Below are positions 7,288 through 16,186 of a DNA stretch of 64,000 nt, piece by piece. Every line of letters begins with the position of its first letter. The stretch's first letter is position 1. A program made the position numbers and the translations under genes. The notes below the pieces were generated by a model that was not told where the DNA came from, did not search any database, and saw only the letters and a program-made list of their open reading frames with translations. Source of the DNA: Cellulomonas dongxiuzhuiae (lineage in GTDB: Bacteria; Actinomycetota; Actinomycetes; Actinomycetales; Cellulomonadaceae); contig NZ_CP076023.1 of assembly GCF_018623035.1 (NCBI RefSeq), forward strand, positions 1,922,001-1,986,000. Direction: 5' to 3'.

Positions 7288-9846
7288 ATGGACCCCCGTC
7301 ACCTCGTCGTCGTCGGCGGCGGCATGGTGGCGCAGCGCCTCGTCGAGGCGCTGCGCGACCGCGACACCACCGGCACCTGGCGGGTCACGGTGCTGGCGGA
7401 GGAGCCGCGTCGGCCGTACGACCGCGTCGCCCTCACCAGCTACTTCTCGGGCCGGTCGCCGGAGGACCTGTCGCTCGGCGACCCGGCGCTGTGGGACGAC
7501 CCGCTCGTCACGCTCGTGCGCGGCGACAAGGCCGTCGGGATCGACCGCGACGCCCGCGTGGTCGCGGCGGAGTCGGGGCGGACGTTCACGTACGACCACC
7601 TCGTGCTGGCGACGGGGTCGTACGCCTGGGTGCCGCCGATGGAGGGCGCCGACCTCGACGGCGTCTTCGTGTACCGGACCCTCGACGACGTGGCCGCGCT
7701 GCGGGGCTACGTCACCGGCCTCGCCGAGGAGCGGACCGTGCGCGGCGTCGTCCTCGGCGGCGGCCTGCTGGGGCTCGAGGCGGCGGGTGCGCTCGACGCG
7801 CTCGGCGTGCGGCCCACCGTCCTGCAGGTCGACACGCACCTGATGTCGGCGCAGGTGGACCTCGGGGGTGGCGAGGCGCTCCGGCGCCTGGTCAACCGGC
7901 TCGGCATCGGTGTGCGCACGCAGTCCAGGACGACGCGGGTCGTGCCGCACCGGCGCGGCGGCGTGGGCCGCGTGGAGCTGGCCGACGGCACGCGCCTCGA
8001 CGCGGACGTCGTCGTGGTGGCCGCGGGTGTCCGCCCGCGCGACGAGCTGGGGCGCGGGTCGGGGCTGCCGATCGGGCCGCGCGGTGGTGTGGTCGTCGAC
8101 GACACCTGCCTGACGTCGGACCCGCACGTGTCGGCCGTGGGCGAGGTCGCCTGCATCCAGGGCGCGTGCATCGGCCTGGTCGCGCCCGGCTACACGATGG
8201 CCGAGGTCACGGTCGACCGGCTCCTGGGGGGCGGCGCCGTGTACGCCGGTGCGGACACGGCCACCAAGCTCAAGCTCGCGGGCGTGGACGTCGCGAGCTT
8301 CGGCGACGCGTTCGCCCGGACCCCCGGCGCGCTCGAGGTGGTGTGGGCCGACCCGGTGGGCGGCGTGTACAAGAAGCTCGTCATGTCCGACGACGCCCGC
8401 ACCCTGCTCGGCGGGGTCCTCGTCGGCGACGCCTCGGCGTACGCCAGCCTGCGGCCCATGGTCGGCCGTGAGCTGCCGGGCGACCCCGCCGCGTTCCTCC
8501 TCCCCGAGGGGGGCGCCGGGGCGCCGGACCTCGAGCTGCCCGACGACGCGAGCGTGTGCTCCTGCAACAACGTCTCCGCCGGCACGATCCGTCACGCCGT
8601 CGGCGAGGACGGCTGCCACGACCTCGGCGCCGTCAAGGCGTGCACGCGCGCCGGGACGAGCTGCGGGTCCTGCCTGCCGCTGGTCAAGAAGCTCATGGCC
8701 ACCGAGCTCGGCAAGCTGGGGGTCACCGTCAGCAGCGCGCTGTGCGAGCACTTCGCGCTGTCGCGTGCGCAGCTCTACGACGCGGTCCGGGTCGCCGGCC
8801 TGCGCACCTTCACCGAGGTCGTCGAGAGGTTCGGCACCCACGGCCGCGGCTGCGACATCTGCCGCCCCGTCGTCGCGTCGATCCTCGCGACCACCGCCCC
8901 CGCGCACGTCCTCGACGGTGAGCGCGCCGCGCTGCAGGACACCAACGACCACGTCATGGCGAACCTGCAGAAGGACGGCTCGTACTCGGTCGTGCCGCGC
9001 ATGGCCGGCGGCGAGGTCACCCCCGAGGGGCTCATCGCCGTCGGCGAGGTCGCCCGCGACTTCGGCCTCTACACCAAGATCACCGGCGGCCAGCGCGTCG
9101 ACATGTTCGGGGCGCGCATCGACCAGCTGCCGCTGATCTGGCGGCGCCTGGTCGACGCGGGCTTCGAGTCCGGTCACGCGTACGGCAAGTCGCTGCGGAC
9201 CGTGAAGTCGTGCGTCGGCTCGACGTGGTGCCGGTTCGGCGTGCAGGACTCGGTCGCGCTGGCCGTGATGCTCGAGCTGCGGTACCGCGGCCTGCGCTCG
9301 CCGCACAAGATCAAGCTGGGCGTCTCGGGCTGCGCGCGCGAGTGCGCCGAGGCCCGCGGCAAGGACGTCGGCGTCATCGCCACGGACAAGGGCTGGAACG
9401 TCTACGTGGGCGGCAACGGCGGCTTCACGCCGCGGCACGCGCGGCTGCTCGCCGAGGACCTGGACACCGACACCCTGGTGCGGACCATCGACCGCTTCCT
9501 GCTCTACTACGTGCGCACGGCGGACCGGCTGCAGCGCACGGCGCCCTGGATCGAGGAGGTCGAGGGCGGCCTGGACGGTGTGCGGGCGGTCGTCGTGGAC
9601 GACGCCCTGGGCATCTGCGCCGACCTCGACGAGCAGATGGCGCGCCACGTCGAGGACTACGAGGACGAGTGGCGCTCGACGCTGGACGACCCCGAGAAGC
9701 TGCAGCGGTTCGCGTCGTTCGTCAACGCACCGGACGTACCCGATCCTTCCCTGGCGTACGTCCCCGAGCGCGGCCAGGTCCGCCCCGCGTCCGCCGACGA
9801 GCGCGCCGTGCTCGTCGCCGGCACCACCCTGGAGGTGCGCTCGTGA
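7288..9846 (+). CDS. nirB: Assimilatory nitrite reductase large subunit
   Basis: 852-residue NAD(P)H-dependent siroheme nitrite reductase making ammonium from nitrite in the cytoplasm. Domain order: FAD/NAD pyridine-nucleotide reductase (GGGMV at the N-terminus, GGGLLGLEAAGAL near 155), BFD-type [2Fe-2S] domain (C424, C426 and CGSC), a second BFD-like segment, then ferredoxin-like and siroheme/[4Fe-4S] domains. The siroheme-cluster cysteines are visible as C642-X5-C648 and C682-X3-C686. The ATG has a good AGGAGG at 7278-7283. Its stop overlaps the GTG of nirD by four bases, so subunits are coupled. Confidence 0.96.
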   Translation: MDPRHLVVVGGGMVAQRLVEALRDRDTTGTWRVTVLAEEPRRPYDRVALTSYFSGRSPEDLSLGDPALWDDPLVTLVRGDKAVGIDRDARVVAAESGRTFTYDHLVLATGSYAWVPPMEGADLDGVFVYRTLDDVAALRGYVTGLAEERTVRGVVLGGGLLGLEAAGALDALGVRPTVLQVDTHLMSAQVDLGGGEALRRLVNRLGIGVRTQSRTTRVVPHRRGGVGRVELADGTRLDADVVVVAAGVRPRDELGRGSGLPIGPRGGVVVDDTCLTSDPHVSAVGEVACIQGACIGLVAPGYTMAEVTVDRLLGGGAVYAGADTATKLKLAGVDVASFGDAFARTPGALEVVWADPVGGVYKKLVMSDDARTLLGGVLVGDASAYASLRPMVGRELPGDPAAFLLPEGGAGAPDLELPDDASVCSCNNVSAGTIRHAVGEDGCHDLGAVKACTRAGTSCGSCLPLVKKLMATELGKLGVTVSSALCEHFALSRAQLYDAVRVAGLRTFTEVVERFGTHGRGCDICRPVVASILATTAPAHVLDGERAALQDTNDHVMANLQKDGSYSVVPRMAGGEVTPEGLIAVGEVARDFGLYTKITGGQRVDMFGARIDQLPLIWRRLVDAGFESGHAYGKSLRTVKSCVGSTWCRFGVQDSVALAVMLELRYRGLRSPHKIKLGVSGCARECAEARGKDVGVIATDKGWNVYVGGNGGFTPRHARLLAEDLDTDTLVRTIDRFLLYYVRTADRLQRTAPWIEEVEGGLDGVRAVVVDDALGICADLDEQMARHVEDYEDEWRSTLDDPEKLQRFASFVNAPDVPDPSLAYVPERGQVRPASADERAVLVAGTTLEVRS

Positions 9847-10262
9847 CGACCCTCGACGACAGGGCCACGACGTGGCTGACCGTGTGCCGGCTGCGCGACC
9901 TCGCGTACGAGCGCGGCGCCGCAGCCCTGGTCCCGGACGAGGTCGCCGGCCGGCCCGTCCTCACGCAGGTCGCGCTGTTCCGTCTGCTCGACGACAGCGT
10001 GCTCGCGGTCCAGCAGCACGACCCGTTCTCCGACGCGCACGTCATCGCGCGCGGCATCGTCGGCACCCGCCGCGTGGGGGACGACGACGTCCCGACGGTC
10101 GCGTCGCCCATGTACAAGCAGGTGTTCGACCTGCGGACCGGCGTCTGCCTGGACCCGGCCGGCAAGGAGCCGGTCACCGGCCGGGCCCCGGACCTGCGGA
10201 CCTGGGCCGTCGAGGTCGTCGACGGCGACGTGCGCGTGGCCGTGGGCGGGGGTGCCGGGTGA
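9843..10262 (+). CDS. nirD: Nitrite reductase small subunit, Rieske-like
   Basis: 139-residue NirD partner of NirB. It has the NirD-type Rieske fold (QVALFRL, QQHDPF, then SPMYKQVFDLRTGVCLD) but lacks the cysteine/histidine ligands of a true Rieske cluster, which is usual for NirD. GTG start overlaps the nirB stop (GTGA) and its stop overlaps the next gene in the same way. Confidence 0.92.
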   Translation: MTTLDDRATTWLTVCRLRDLAYERGAAALVPDEVAGRPVLTQVALFRLLDDSVLAVQQHDPFSDAHVIARGIVGTRRVGDDDVPTVASPMYKQVFDLRTGVCLDPAGKEPVTGRAPDLRTWAVEVVDGDVRVAVGGGAG

Positions 10263-11524
10263 CCGCGCTGCTCGGGGTCGAGCTGGCCGGGCGGCCCGTG
10301 CTCGTCGTCGGCGGGGGACCGGTGGCCGCGCGGCGCGCCGAGGCTCTCGCCGACGAGGGCGCGCACGTGCACGTCGTCGCACCGCAGCTGTGCGAGCCGC
10401 TCGCCGACCTCGTCGTCGCCGGGCGTGCCCGCTGGTCCGACCGTGAGGTCGTCGAGACCGACCTCGACGACGTGTGGCTCGTGCACACCGCGACGGGGGA
10501 GCGGCACACCGACACGTCGGTCGTCGCGTGGGCGTCCGCACGCCACGTGTTCTGCGTGGACGCCGGCGGTCCGCGGCGTCCCGCTGCGGGCACCGCACGC
10601 ACGCCCGCGGCGACGCGCGTCGGTGACGTGCTCGTCGGTGTCGTGTCGACCACGGGCGCGGACCCGCGACGCAGCGTCCAGGTGCGCGACCGCCTCGCGG
10701 CGCTGCTGCGTGCCGGGGACGTCGACCTGCGGCGGCGCAGGGCGGCCCCCGACCGGGGACGGGTCGTGCTCGTCGGCGGAGGGCCGGGGGATGTGGGCCT
10801 GCTCACCGTCGCCGGGCGCCGCGCGCTGGCCGAGGCCGACGTCGTGGTCGCAGACCGGCTCGGTCCCACCGACGTGCTCGACGAGCTCCCGGCCGACGTC
10901 GAGGTGATCGACGTGGGCAAGTCGCCGGGGCACCACCCGGTGCCGCAGGACGAGATCAACCGGATCCTCGTCGAGCAGGCGCAGCGCGGACGCCTCGTGG
11001 TGCGGCTCAAGGGCGGCGACCCGTTCGTCTACGGGCGCGGCGGCGAGGAGGTCGTCGCCTGCCGGGCCGCGGGCGTGGCCGTCACGGTCGTGCCGGGCGT
11101 GAGCAGCGCCTTCGCCGCGGCCGCGGCGGCGGGCATCCCGCTGACCCACCGGGGCGTCGTCGGTGCGGTGCACGTCATGAACGGGACGGACGGCTGGTCC
11201 GTGGCCGCGCTGACGGGCCTGCGGGACGGCTCGTGCACCGTGGTCGTCCTCATGGGCGTCGCGGCGCTGCCGGGGCTCGTGCGCGACGCGCTCGCCGGCG
11301 GTGCGGACCCCGACGTCCCGGTCGCCGTCGTCGAGCGGGCCACGCTCGCCGACCAGCGCGTGACGCGGGCGCCGCTCCACGAGGTCACGGCGCTCTGCGC
11401 TGCCCGCGGGGTGCGCTCGCCCGCCGTGGTCGTGCTCGGCGAGGTCACCCGGCCCGGCCTCCTGGACGGCCACCCGGACGCACCGGTGGACGCGGCCGCC
11501 GACCCGGCGAGAATGGGCGCGTGA
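10259..11524 (+). CDS. cysG: Siroheme synthase: precorrin-2 dehydrogenase + uroporphyrinogen-III C-methyltransferase
   Basis: 421-residue bifunctional enzyme. Residues ~1-155 are a CysG/Met8-type NAD-binding domain (VLVVGGGPVAARRAEAL) that oxidises precorrin-2 to sirohydrochlorin; residues ~165-410 are a SAM-dependent uroporphyrinogen-III methyltransferase (VGGGPGDVGLLT near 165, LKGGDPFVYGRGGEE near 250, VPGVSSAF near 280). The two N-terminal methylation-independent steps plus the chelatase two genes downstream would complete siroheme for NirB. The N-terminal domain is rather degraded compared with Met8, so ferrochelatase activity is better assigned to the CbiX-like protein. GTG start by 4-base overlap. 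Confidence 0.9.
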   Translation: MTALLGVELAGRPVLVVGGGPVAARRAEALADEGAHVHVVAPQLCEPLADLVVAGRARWSDREVVETDLDDVWLVHTATGERHTDTSVVAWASARHVFCVDAGGPRRPAAGTARTPAATRVGDVLVGVVSTTGADPRRSVQVRDRLAALLRAGDVDLRRRRAAPDRGRVVLVGGGPGDVGLLTVAGRRALAEADVVVADRLGPTDVLDELPADVEVIDVGKSPGHHPVPQDEINRILVEQAQRGRLVVRLKGGDPFVYGRGGEEVVACRAAGVAVTVVPGVSSAFAAAAAAGIPLTHRGVVGAVHVMNGTDGWSVAALTGLRDGSCTVVVLMGVAALPGLVRDALAGGADPDVPVAVVERATLADQRVTRAPLHEVTALCAARGVRSPAVVVLGEVTRPGLLDGHPDAPVDAAADPARMGA

Positions 11525-12642
11525 CGGGGGAGATGATCGACCAGACGCTGGCCGGCTGCGTCGTGCTCGTCACGGCCGACCGCCGGGCCTCCGAGCTGAG
11601 CGCGGCCCTCGAGCGGCGCGGCGCGAGCGTGCGGCACGCGCCCGCGCTCGGCATGGTGCCGCACACCGACGACGCGCTGCTGCTCGAGCGCACGCGCGAC
11701 CTGATCGCCGACCCGCCCGACACGCTCGTCGTGACCACGGGCATCGGGTTCCGTGGCTGGATCGAGGCCGCCGACGCGGCCGGCGTCGCCGACCGCCTCG
11801 TCGAGGTGCTCGGGGCGAGCCGCATCGTCGCGCGCGGCCCCAAGGCGCGCGGTGCCATCCAGGCCGCGGGCCTGAGCGCCGACTGGGTCGCCGAGTCGGA
11901 GACCAGCGCGGAGATCGCCGAGACGCTGCTCGACGAGGGCGTTGCCGGCCGCGACATCGTGGTCCAGCACCACGGTGCCGGCGCCGACGGGCTCGACGAG
12001 GCGTTCGCAGCCGCCGGCGCACGGGTGCGCAGCGTCGTCGTGTACCGCTGGGGCCCGCCGCCCGACCCCGAGCTGGTCCGCGCGTCCGCCCGCGCGGTCG
12101 CCGACGGCGAGATCGACACGGTCGTGTTCACGTCCGCGCCCGGCGCCGCCGCGTGGGTCACGGCCGCCGTCGAGGCGGGCGCCCTCGACGGCGTGCTGCG
12201 CCGCCACAGGTCCGGCGGCGTGGTGTTCGCGGCCGTGGGGCCCGTGACCGCCCGGCCGCTGCAGGACGCGGGGATCGAGCCGCTGGTCCCCGACCGCGGA
12301 CGTCTCGGGTCGCTCGTGCGGGCGGTCGTCACGCACTACGGGGGGCTCGAGGCGCTCGACACGGTCGCCGGACCGCTGCGCGTGCGGCGCGGTGCCGCCG
12401 TGCTCGACGGCCGGGTCCTGCCGCTGTCACGCACGGGCCTCGAGGTGCTGCGGCTGCTCGCGCACGCGCGCGGCTCGGTCGTGCCGCGCGAACGGGTGCT
12501 GGCCGCGCTGCCGGGGGTATCGTCCGACCCGCACGCGGCCGAGGTCGCGATCGCCCGGCTGCGGGATGCCACCGGCAGCCGCGCGCTCATCCGCACGGTG
12601 GTCAAGCGCGGCTACCGGATCGAGCTCCAGGAGCAGACATGA
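11521..12642 (+). CDS. HemD-like/winged-helix regulator, NnaR type
   Basis: 373 residues. The first ~265 resemble uroporphyrinogen-III synthase (HemD), and the last ~85 are an OmpR/PhoB-type winged helix (LSRTGLEVLRLL, then VEVAIARLR-like recognition segment and the terminal VKRGYRIEL hairpin). This architecture matches the mycobacterial NnaR protein, which is required for nitrate and nitrite use and acts with GlnR. Placement between siroheme genes makes a tetrapyrrole- or nitrogen-sensing activator of this locus likely. GTG at 11521 overlaps the preceding stop; ATG at 11533 is an alternative but would leave its purine-rich stretch too close to the start. Retained HemD catalysis is uncertain. 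Confidence 0.85.
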   Translation: MTGEMIDQTLAGCVVLVTADRRASELSAALERRGASVRHAPALGMVPHTDDALLLERTRDLIADPPDTLVVTTGIGFRGWIEAADAAGVADRLVEVLGASRIVARGPKARGAIQAAGLSADWVAESETSAEIAETLLDEGVAGRDIVVQHHGAGADGLDEAFAAAGARVRSVVVYRWGPPPDPELVRASARAVADGEIDTVVFTSAPGAAAWVTAAVEAGALDGVLRRHRSGGVVFAAVGPVTARPLQDAGIEPLVPDRGRLGSLVRAVVTHYGGLEALDTVAGPLRVRRGAAVLDGRVLPLSRTGLEVLRLLAHARGSVVPRERVLAALPGVSSDPHAAEVAIARLRDATGSRALIRTVVKRGYRIELQEQT

Positions 12643-13379
12643 CGTCGCACGTCCCGCCCGCTCCCGTGCTCGTCGGCTGCTCGCACGGCACCGACAGCGT
12701 GACGGGACGGCAGGCGATCGCGTCGATCCTGGCGGACGTCGTGCTCGCACGCCCCGGTCTGGACGCGCGCGAGGCGTTCGTCGACGTGCAGCAGCCGGAG
12801 GTCGACCAGGTGGTCGCCGGCGCGCTGCCGGGCGCGCCGGCCGTCGTGGTCCCGCTGCTGCTGTCGGTCGGGTTCCACGTCAAGGTCGACGTCGCACGTG
12901 CCGTCGACCACCCGGGTGCCGCGGCGGCGCGGCCGCTGGGGCCCGACCCGCGGCTCGTCGAGATCCTCGCCGACCGGCTCGCGCAGGCGGGCCTGGAGGA
13001 CGACGACGCCGTCGTGCTCGCCGCCGCCGGATCCACCGACCCCGCGGCGGCGCAGGCCGTGCGCGAGGTCGTCGCCGCGCTGACGCAGCACCTGGGCCGG
13101 CCCGTCACCGTCGGCTACGGCGCCGGCGCGCACCCGCGGGTGCCCGTCGCGGTCGAGGCGGCCCGGACCTCGCTGCTGCCCGGCGGTCGCGTCGTCGTGG
13201 CGTCGTACCTGCTGGCGCCCGGGTACTTCCTCGACCGCGTCCGCGAGGCGGGCGCCGACGTCGTCACCGCCGCCCTGGCACCGGACCCCCGCCTCGCCGC
13301 GATCGCCCTCGACCGGTACGACGAGGTCGCCGCGCGGGCGGCGGAGACGTGGTCGCCCGCGGTGCCCGCCGGAGCCTAA
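12639..13379 (+). CDS. CbiX-like sirohydrochlorin ferrochelatase
   Basis: 246-residue class II chelatase, predicted to insert iron into sirohydrochlorin for nitrite reductase. The N-terminal half carries the CbiX signature with the metal-site histidine (VGCSHGT), and FHVKVD near residue 75 is the second conserved histidine segment. The second half is a related repeat (VVLAAAGSTDP, then a GAHP segment). The ATG overlaps the upstream stop (ATGA) and has AGGAG at 12629-12633. It ends with TAA, unusual here, and is the last gene of the nitrate operon. Cobalt versus iron cannot be told from sequence; context favours iron. Confidence 0.88.
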   Translation: MTSHVPPAPVLVGCSHGTDSVTGRQAIASILADVVLARPGLDAREAFVDVQQPEVDQVVAGALPGAPAVVVPLLLSVGFHVKVDVARAVDHPGAAAARPLGPDPRLVEILADRLAQAGLEDDDAVVLAAAGSTDPAAAQAVREVVAALTQHLGRPVTVGYGAGAHPRVPVAVEAARTSLLPGGRVVVASYLLAPGYFLDRVREAGADVVTAALAPDPRLAAIALDRYDEVAARAAETWSPAVPAGA

Positions 13380-13517
13380 ACACGCCGACGCCCCCGGTAT
13401 GTCACGGATCGTCCTGCGGTGGTGCGGTTCGACCCGGCGTGGGATCGTCGTCTCGCACCACGCACCTGCGGGCCTGGACCGTGCCGGCGCGCGTGGACGC
13501 ACACCGCGGAGGCGCGC

Positions 13518-14483
13518 ATGTCGGGCAGCGAGGTCACAGCAGGTCGCGTGGTCGTCACCGGTGGGGCCGGCTTCCTCGGCAGCCACCTGTGCACCGCGCT
13601 CGTCGCGCGCGGCGCCCACGTGGTGGCGCTCGACAACTTCCTGACCGGCACCCCGGCCAACGTCGCCCACCTCATGGACTCGCCGCGCTTCCGGCTCCAG
13701 CGGTGCGACGTCACGGACTTCGTGCACGTGCCCGGCGACGTCGACCTCGTCCTGCACTTCGCGTCGCCCGCGTCGCCGCTGGACTACCTGCAGCTGCCGA
13801 TCCACACCCTCAAGGTCGGTGCCATCGGCACCGGGCACGCCCTGGGCCTGGCCAAGGACAAGGGCGCGCGGTTCGTCCTGGCGTCCACGTCCGAGGTGTA
13901 CGGGGACCCGCTCGTCCACCCCCAGCCCGAGACCTACTGGGGCAACGTCAACCCCGTCGGCCCGCGGGGCGTGTACGACGAGGCCAAGCGCTACGCCGAG
14001 GCGATCACCACCGCCTACCGCGCCACGCACGACGTCGACGCGGCGATCGTGCGGATCTTCAACACCTACGGCCCCCGGATGCGTCCCTCCGACGGCCGCG
14101 CGATCCCCACCTTCATCCGTCAAGCGCTCGCCGGTGAGCCGCTGACCGTGGCCGGCGACGGCTCCCAGACCCGGTCCGTGTGCTACGTCGACGACCTCGT
14201 GCGCGGCATCCTCGCGCTCGCGGACAGCCACCACCCCGGGCCGGTCAACATCGGCAACCCGACGGAGCTCAGCGTGCGGCGCATCGCCGAGGACGTCGTG
14301 GCCGCCACGGGGTCCCGGTCGGGCATCACGTTCGTCGACCGGCCCGTCGACGACCCCGAGGTCCGCCGGCCGGACACCGCACTGGCCCGCGAGACCCTCG
14401 GGTGGACCCCCGAGGTCGCCTGGGGGGACGGCCTGGCGCGCACCGTGGCGTGGTTCGCTGACGCGCTCGAGCGGACCGCCTGA
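13518..14483 (+). CDS. NAD-dependent epimerase/dehydratase, UDP-glucuronate decarboxylase-like
   Basis: 321-residue extended SDR. It has [10 protein letters not shown] at residues ~14-23, the UXS-type segment [12 protein letters not shown], the STSEVYGDP motif and the catalytic YDEAK tyrosine/lysine. This pattern is that of UDP-glucuronic acid decarboxylase/dTDP-glucose 4,6-dehydratase enzymes, so it probably makes a UDP-pentose (UDP-xylose) donor. ATG has GCGGAGG upstream at 13506-13512. It ends six bases from the end of the convergent glycan operon, so it may feed that pathway, but it is not co-transcribed with it. It does not look like the ADP-heptose 6-epimerase HldD. Confidence 0.85.
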   Translation: MSGSEVTAGRVVVTGGAGFLGSHLCTALVARGAHVVALDNFLTGTPANVAHLMDSPRFRLQRCDVTDFVHVPGDVDLVLHFASPASPLDYLQLPIHTLKVGAIGTGHALGLAKDKGARFVLASTSEVYGDPLVHPQPETYWGNVNPVGPRGVYDEAKRYAEAITTAYRATHDVDAAIVRIFNTYGPRMRPSDGRAIPTFIRQALAGEPLTVAGDGSQTRSVCYVDDLVRGILALADSHHPGPVNIGNPTELSVRRIAEDVVAATGSRSGITFVDRPVDDPEVRRPDTALARETLGWTPEVAWGDGLARTVAWFADALERTA

Positions 14484-14489
14484 CCCGCG

Positions 14490-15458
14490 TCAGCCCGATG
14501 CGTGCCCGTGCGGGGCCGGTGCCGCCAGGAGCGCGACGGCGGCCTCCAGCACCTCGTCGACGGTGATCGCGGTGAGCGCCGGGTCGACGTCCGTCCCGTG
14601 CGGGTCGCCCGGCCGGTGCGGGTCACCGTGCCACAGCACCGCGTGCCGGTCGGAGTCGATCGCCGGCCCCCACCACCGTGGCGGGGTGGGGCCGAACAGC
14701 AGGACGGACGGCGTGGCGACGGCGGTCGCCAGGTGCGCGACCCCCGTGTCGCCGCACACCACGAGCCGGGCGCCCGCGACGAGGCCCGCCAGCCCCGGCA
14801 CGTCGAGGGAGCCGGCGAGCACGCGCGGGTCACGGCCCGAGGCCTCGGCGACGGCCGCGCACAGGTCCACCTCCGCCGGGCCGCCCGTCAGCGTCACGTC
14901 CTGGCGCGCGGCGACGAGCGCGCGCGCGACCTCGCCCCAGCGCGCGACCGGCCACCGGCGGGACCCGGAGGCGGCGCCCGGGTGCAGCACGACCGTCCCC
15001 GGCGCGGTGGCCCGGTCCGGCGGCACGGGCAGCCGCAGGTCCGACGCGTCGCAGGGGCCGCCCGCGGACGTCACGAGCCGGCACCAGCGGACGACCTCGT
15101 GCTCGTCAGCGCGCCACGTCGGCCCCTGCGGGTGCTCGGGCGTCGCGTACGCGACGAGCCGCGACGGCCGCGTCGCCGCCAGCACCCGGTGGCTCTGCGG
15201 ACCACGGCCGTGCAGGTTGACGGCCACGTGCCCGGTCCCGTCCCACGTGAGCGGTGCCAGTCCCTGGGTGACCAGCAGGTCGTCGACGACGCCGAGGTCG
15301 CGCAACCAGGTGCCGGTCGCGGCCGGACCGGCGAGCACGAGGCGCCGGTCCGGCCACGCGCGACGCACGCCCCGCAGCGCGGCCACGCCCGTCAGCGCGT
15401 CGCCGAGCCCGAGCGCGCGCAGGACGAGGACGTCGCCCGTCGTCCGCGCACCGCTCAC
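14490..15458 (-). CDS. Glycosyltransferase family 9 (heptosyltransferase-like)
   Basis: 322 residues, last gene of the nine-gene operon. N-terminal VLRALGLGD and the C-terminal GDTGVAHLATAVATPSVLLFGPTPP segment (split here as GDTGVAHLA and ATPSVLLFGPTPP) are the hallmarks of GT9 ADP-heptose transferases. GTG start overlaps the SDR stop by four bases, with GGGGAG a short way upstream. With GmhA, HldE and GmhB in the same operon, an ADP-heptose donor is a reasonable inference; the acceptor is unknown. Confidence 0.85.
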   Translation of the reverse strand: MSGARTTGDVLVLRALGLGDALTGVAALRGVRRAWPDRRLVLAGPAATGTWLRDLGVVDDLLVTQGLAPLTWDGTGHVAVNLHGRGPQSHRVLAATRPSRLVAYATPEHPQGPTWRADEHEVVRWCRLVTSAGGPCDASDLRLPVPPDRATAPGTVVLHPGAASGSRRWPVARWGEVARALVAARQDVTLTGGPAEVDLCAAVAEASGRDPRVLAGSLDVPGLAGLVAGARLVVCGDTGVAHLATAVATPSVLLFGPTPPRWWGPAIDSDRHAVLWHGDPHRPGDPHGTDVDPALTAITVDEVLEAAVALLAAPAPHGHASG

Positions 15459-16186
15459 GGCCAGGAGCTCTCCCCGGACGCCATGACGAGCAGCTCCCGG
15501 ATCTCCGAGCCGACGGGCTGGCGCAGCGCGGTGAGCACGGCTCCGGCCGTCGCGCGCGGGTCGTTCAGGTCGGCGTCGGGGCCGGGCCGGTACTGCTCGG
15601 TGCGGCCGTCGAAGAACGGGGTCCGCATGCCGCCGGGGATGAGGCACGTGACGCCGACGCTGCCGGCCAGCTCAGCGGCCAGCGCGTGCGAGAAGCCGCG
15701 GACCGCGAACTTCGACGCGCTGTACGCCGTCGCGTCGCTCATGCCGCGCAGCGCGAGCGTCGAGGCGACGGTCACGACGGTGCCGCGCACCTTCTCCAGG
15801 TACGGCACGGCGGCCCGGACCACCGCGACCGTGCCGAACAGGTTGACGGCGACGACCTTCTCCCAGGTCGCGGGGTCGATGTCGACCAGCCGCCCGCACG
15901 CGTCGGTGCCGGCGGCGGTCACGACGCCCGTCGGCTCCCCGGCCAGCCGCACGAGCTCCTCGACGGCCGCCGCGGCGGCGGCCGAGTCGGACAGGTCCAC
16001 CTCGACGTGCGGCACGTCCGCAGCCGGTGCGACGCGGTCGAGCACCGCCGCGCTCCCGCCCGATGCGAGCACCGCGTCCACGACGGCGGCCCCGAGGCCG
16101 GACGCGCCTCCGGTGACGAACACGGTCCCCAGCTCGCGCGGGGTCAGCAGCGCGGGGGAGTCGGTCGGGTCCAGCACGGTGCTCAC
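15455..16186 (-). CDS. Short-chain dehydrogenase/reductase
   Basis: 243-residue classical SDR: TGGASGLG nucleotide-binding motif near residue 26, catalytic serine in VASTLAL and YSASK tyrosine/lysine. GTG start overlaps the hldE stop by four bases. Being inside the heptose operon it probably oxidises, reduces or epimerises a sugar intermediate, but the family is too broad to name the substrate. It is not an HldD-type extended SDR, so if it supplies the epimerase step it would do so by a non-orthologous route. Confidence 0.8.
   Translation of the reverse strand: MSTVLDPTDSPALLTPRELGTVFVTGGASGLGAAVVDAVLASGGSAAVLDRVAPAADVPHVEVDLSDSAAAAAAVEELVRLAGEPTGVVTAAGTDACGRLVDIDPATWEKVVAVNLFGTVAVVRAAVPYLEKVRGTVVTVASTLALRGMSDATAYSASKFAVRGFSHALAAELAGSVGVTCLIPGGMRTPFFDGRTEQYRPGPDADLNDPRATAGAVLTALRQPVGSEIRELLVMASGESSWP

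Noticed and set aside
13518..14483. Considered as the missing ADP-heptose epimerase HldD
   Set aside because: [12 protein letters not shown] and STSEVYGDP segments are those of UDP-glucuronate decarboxylase-type enzymes.
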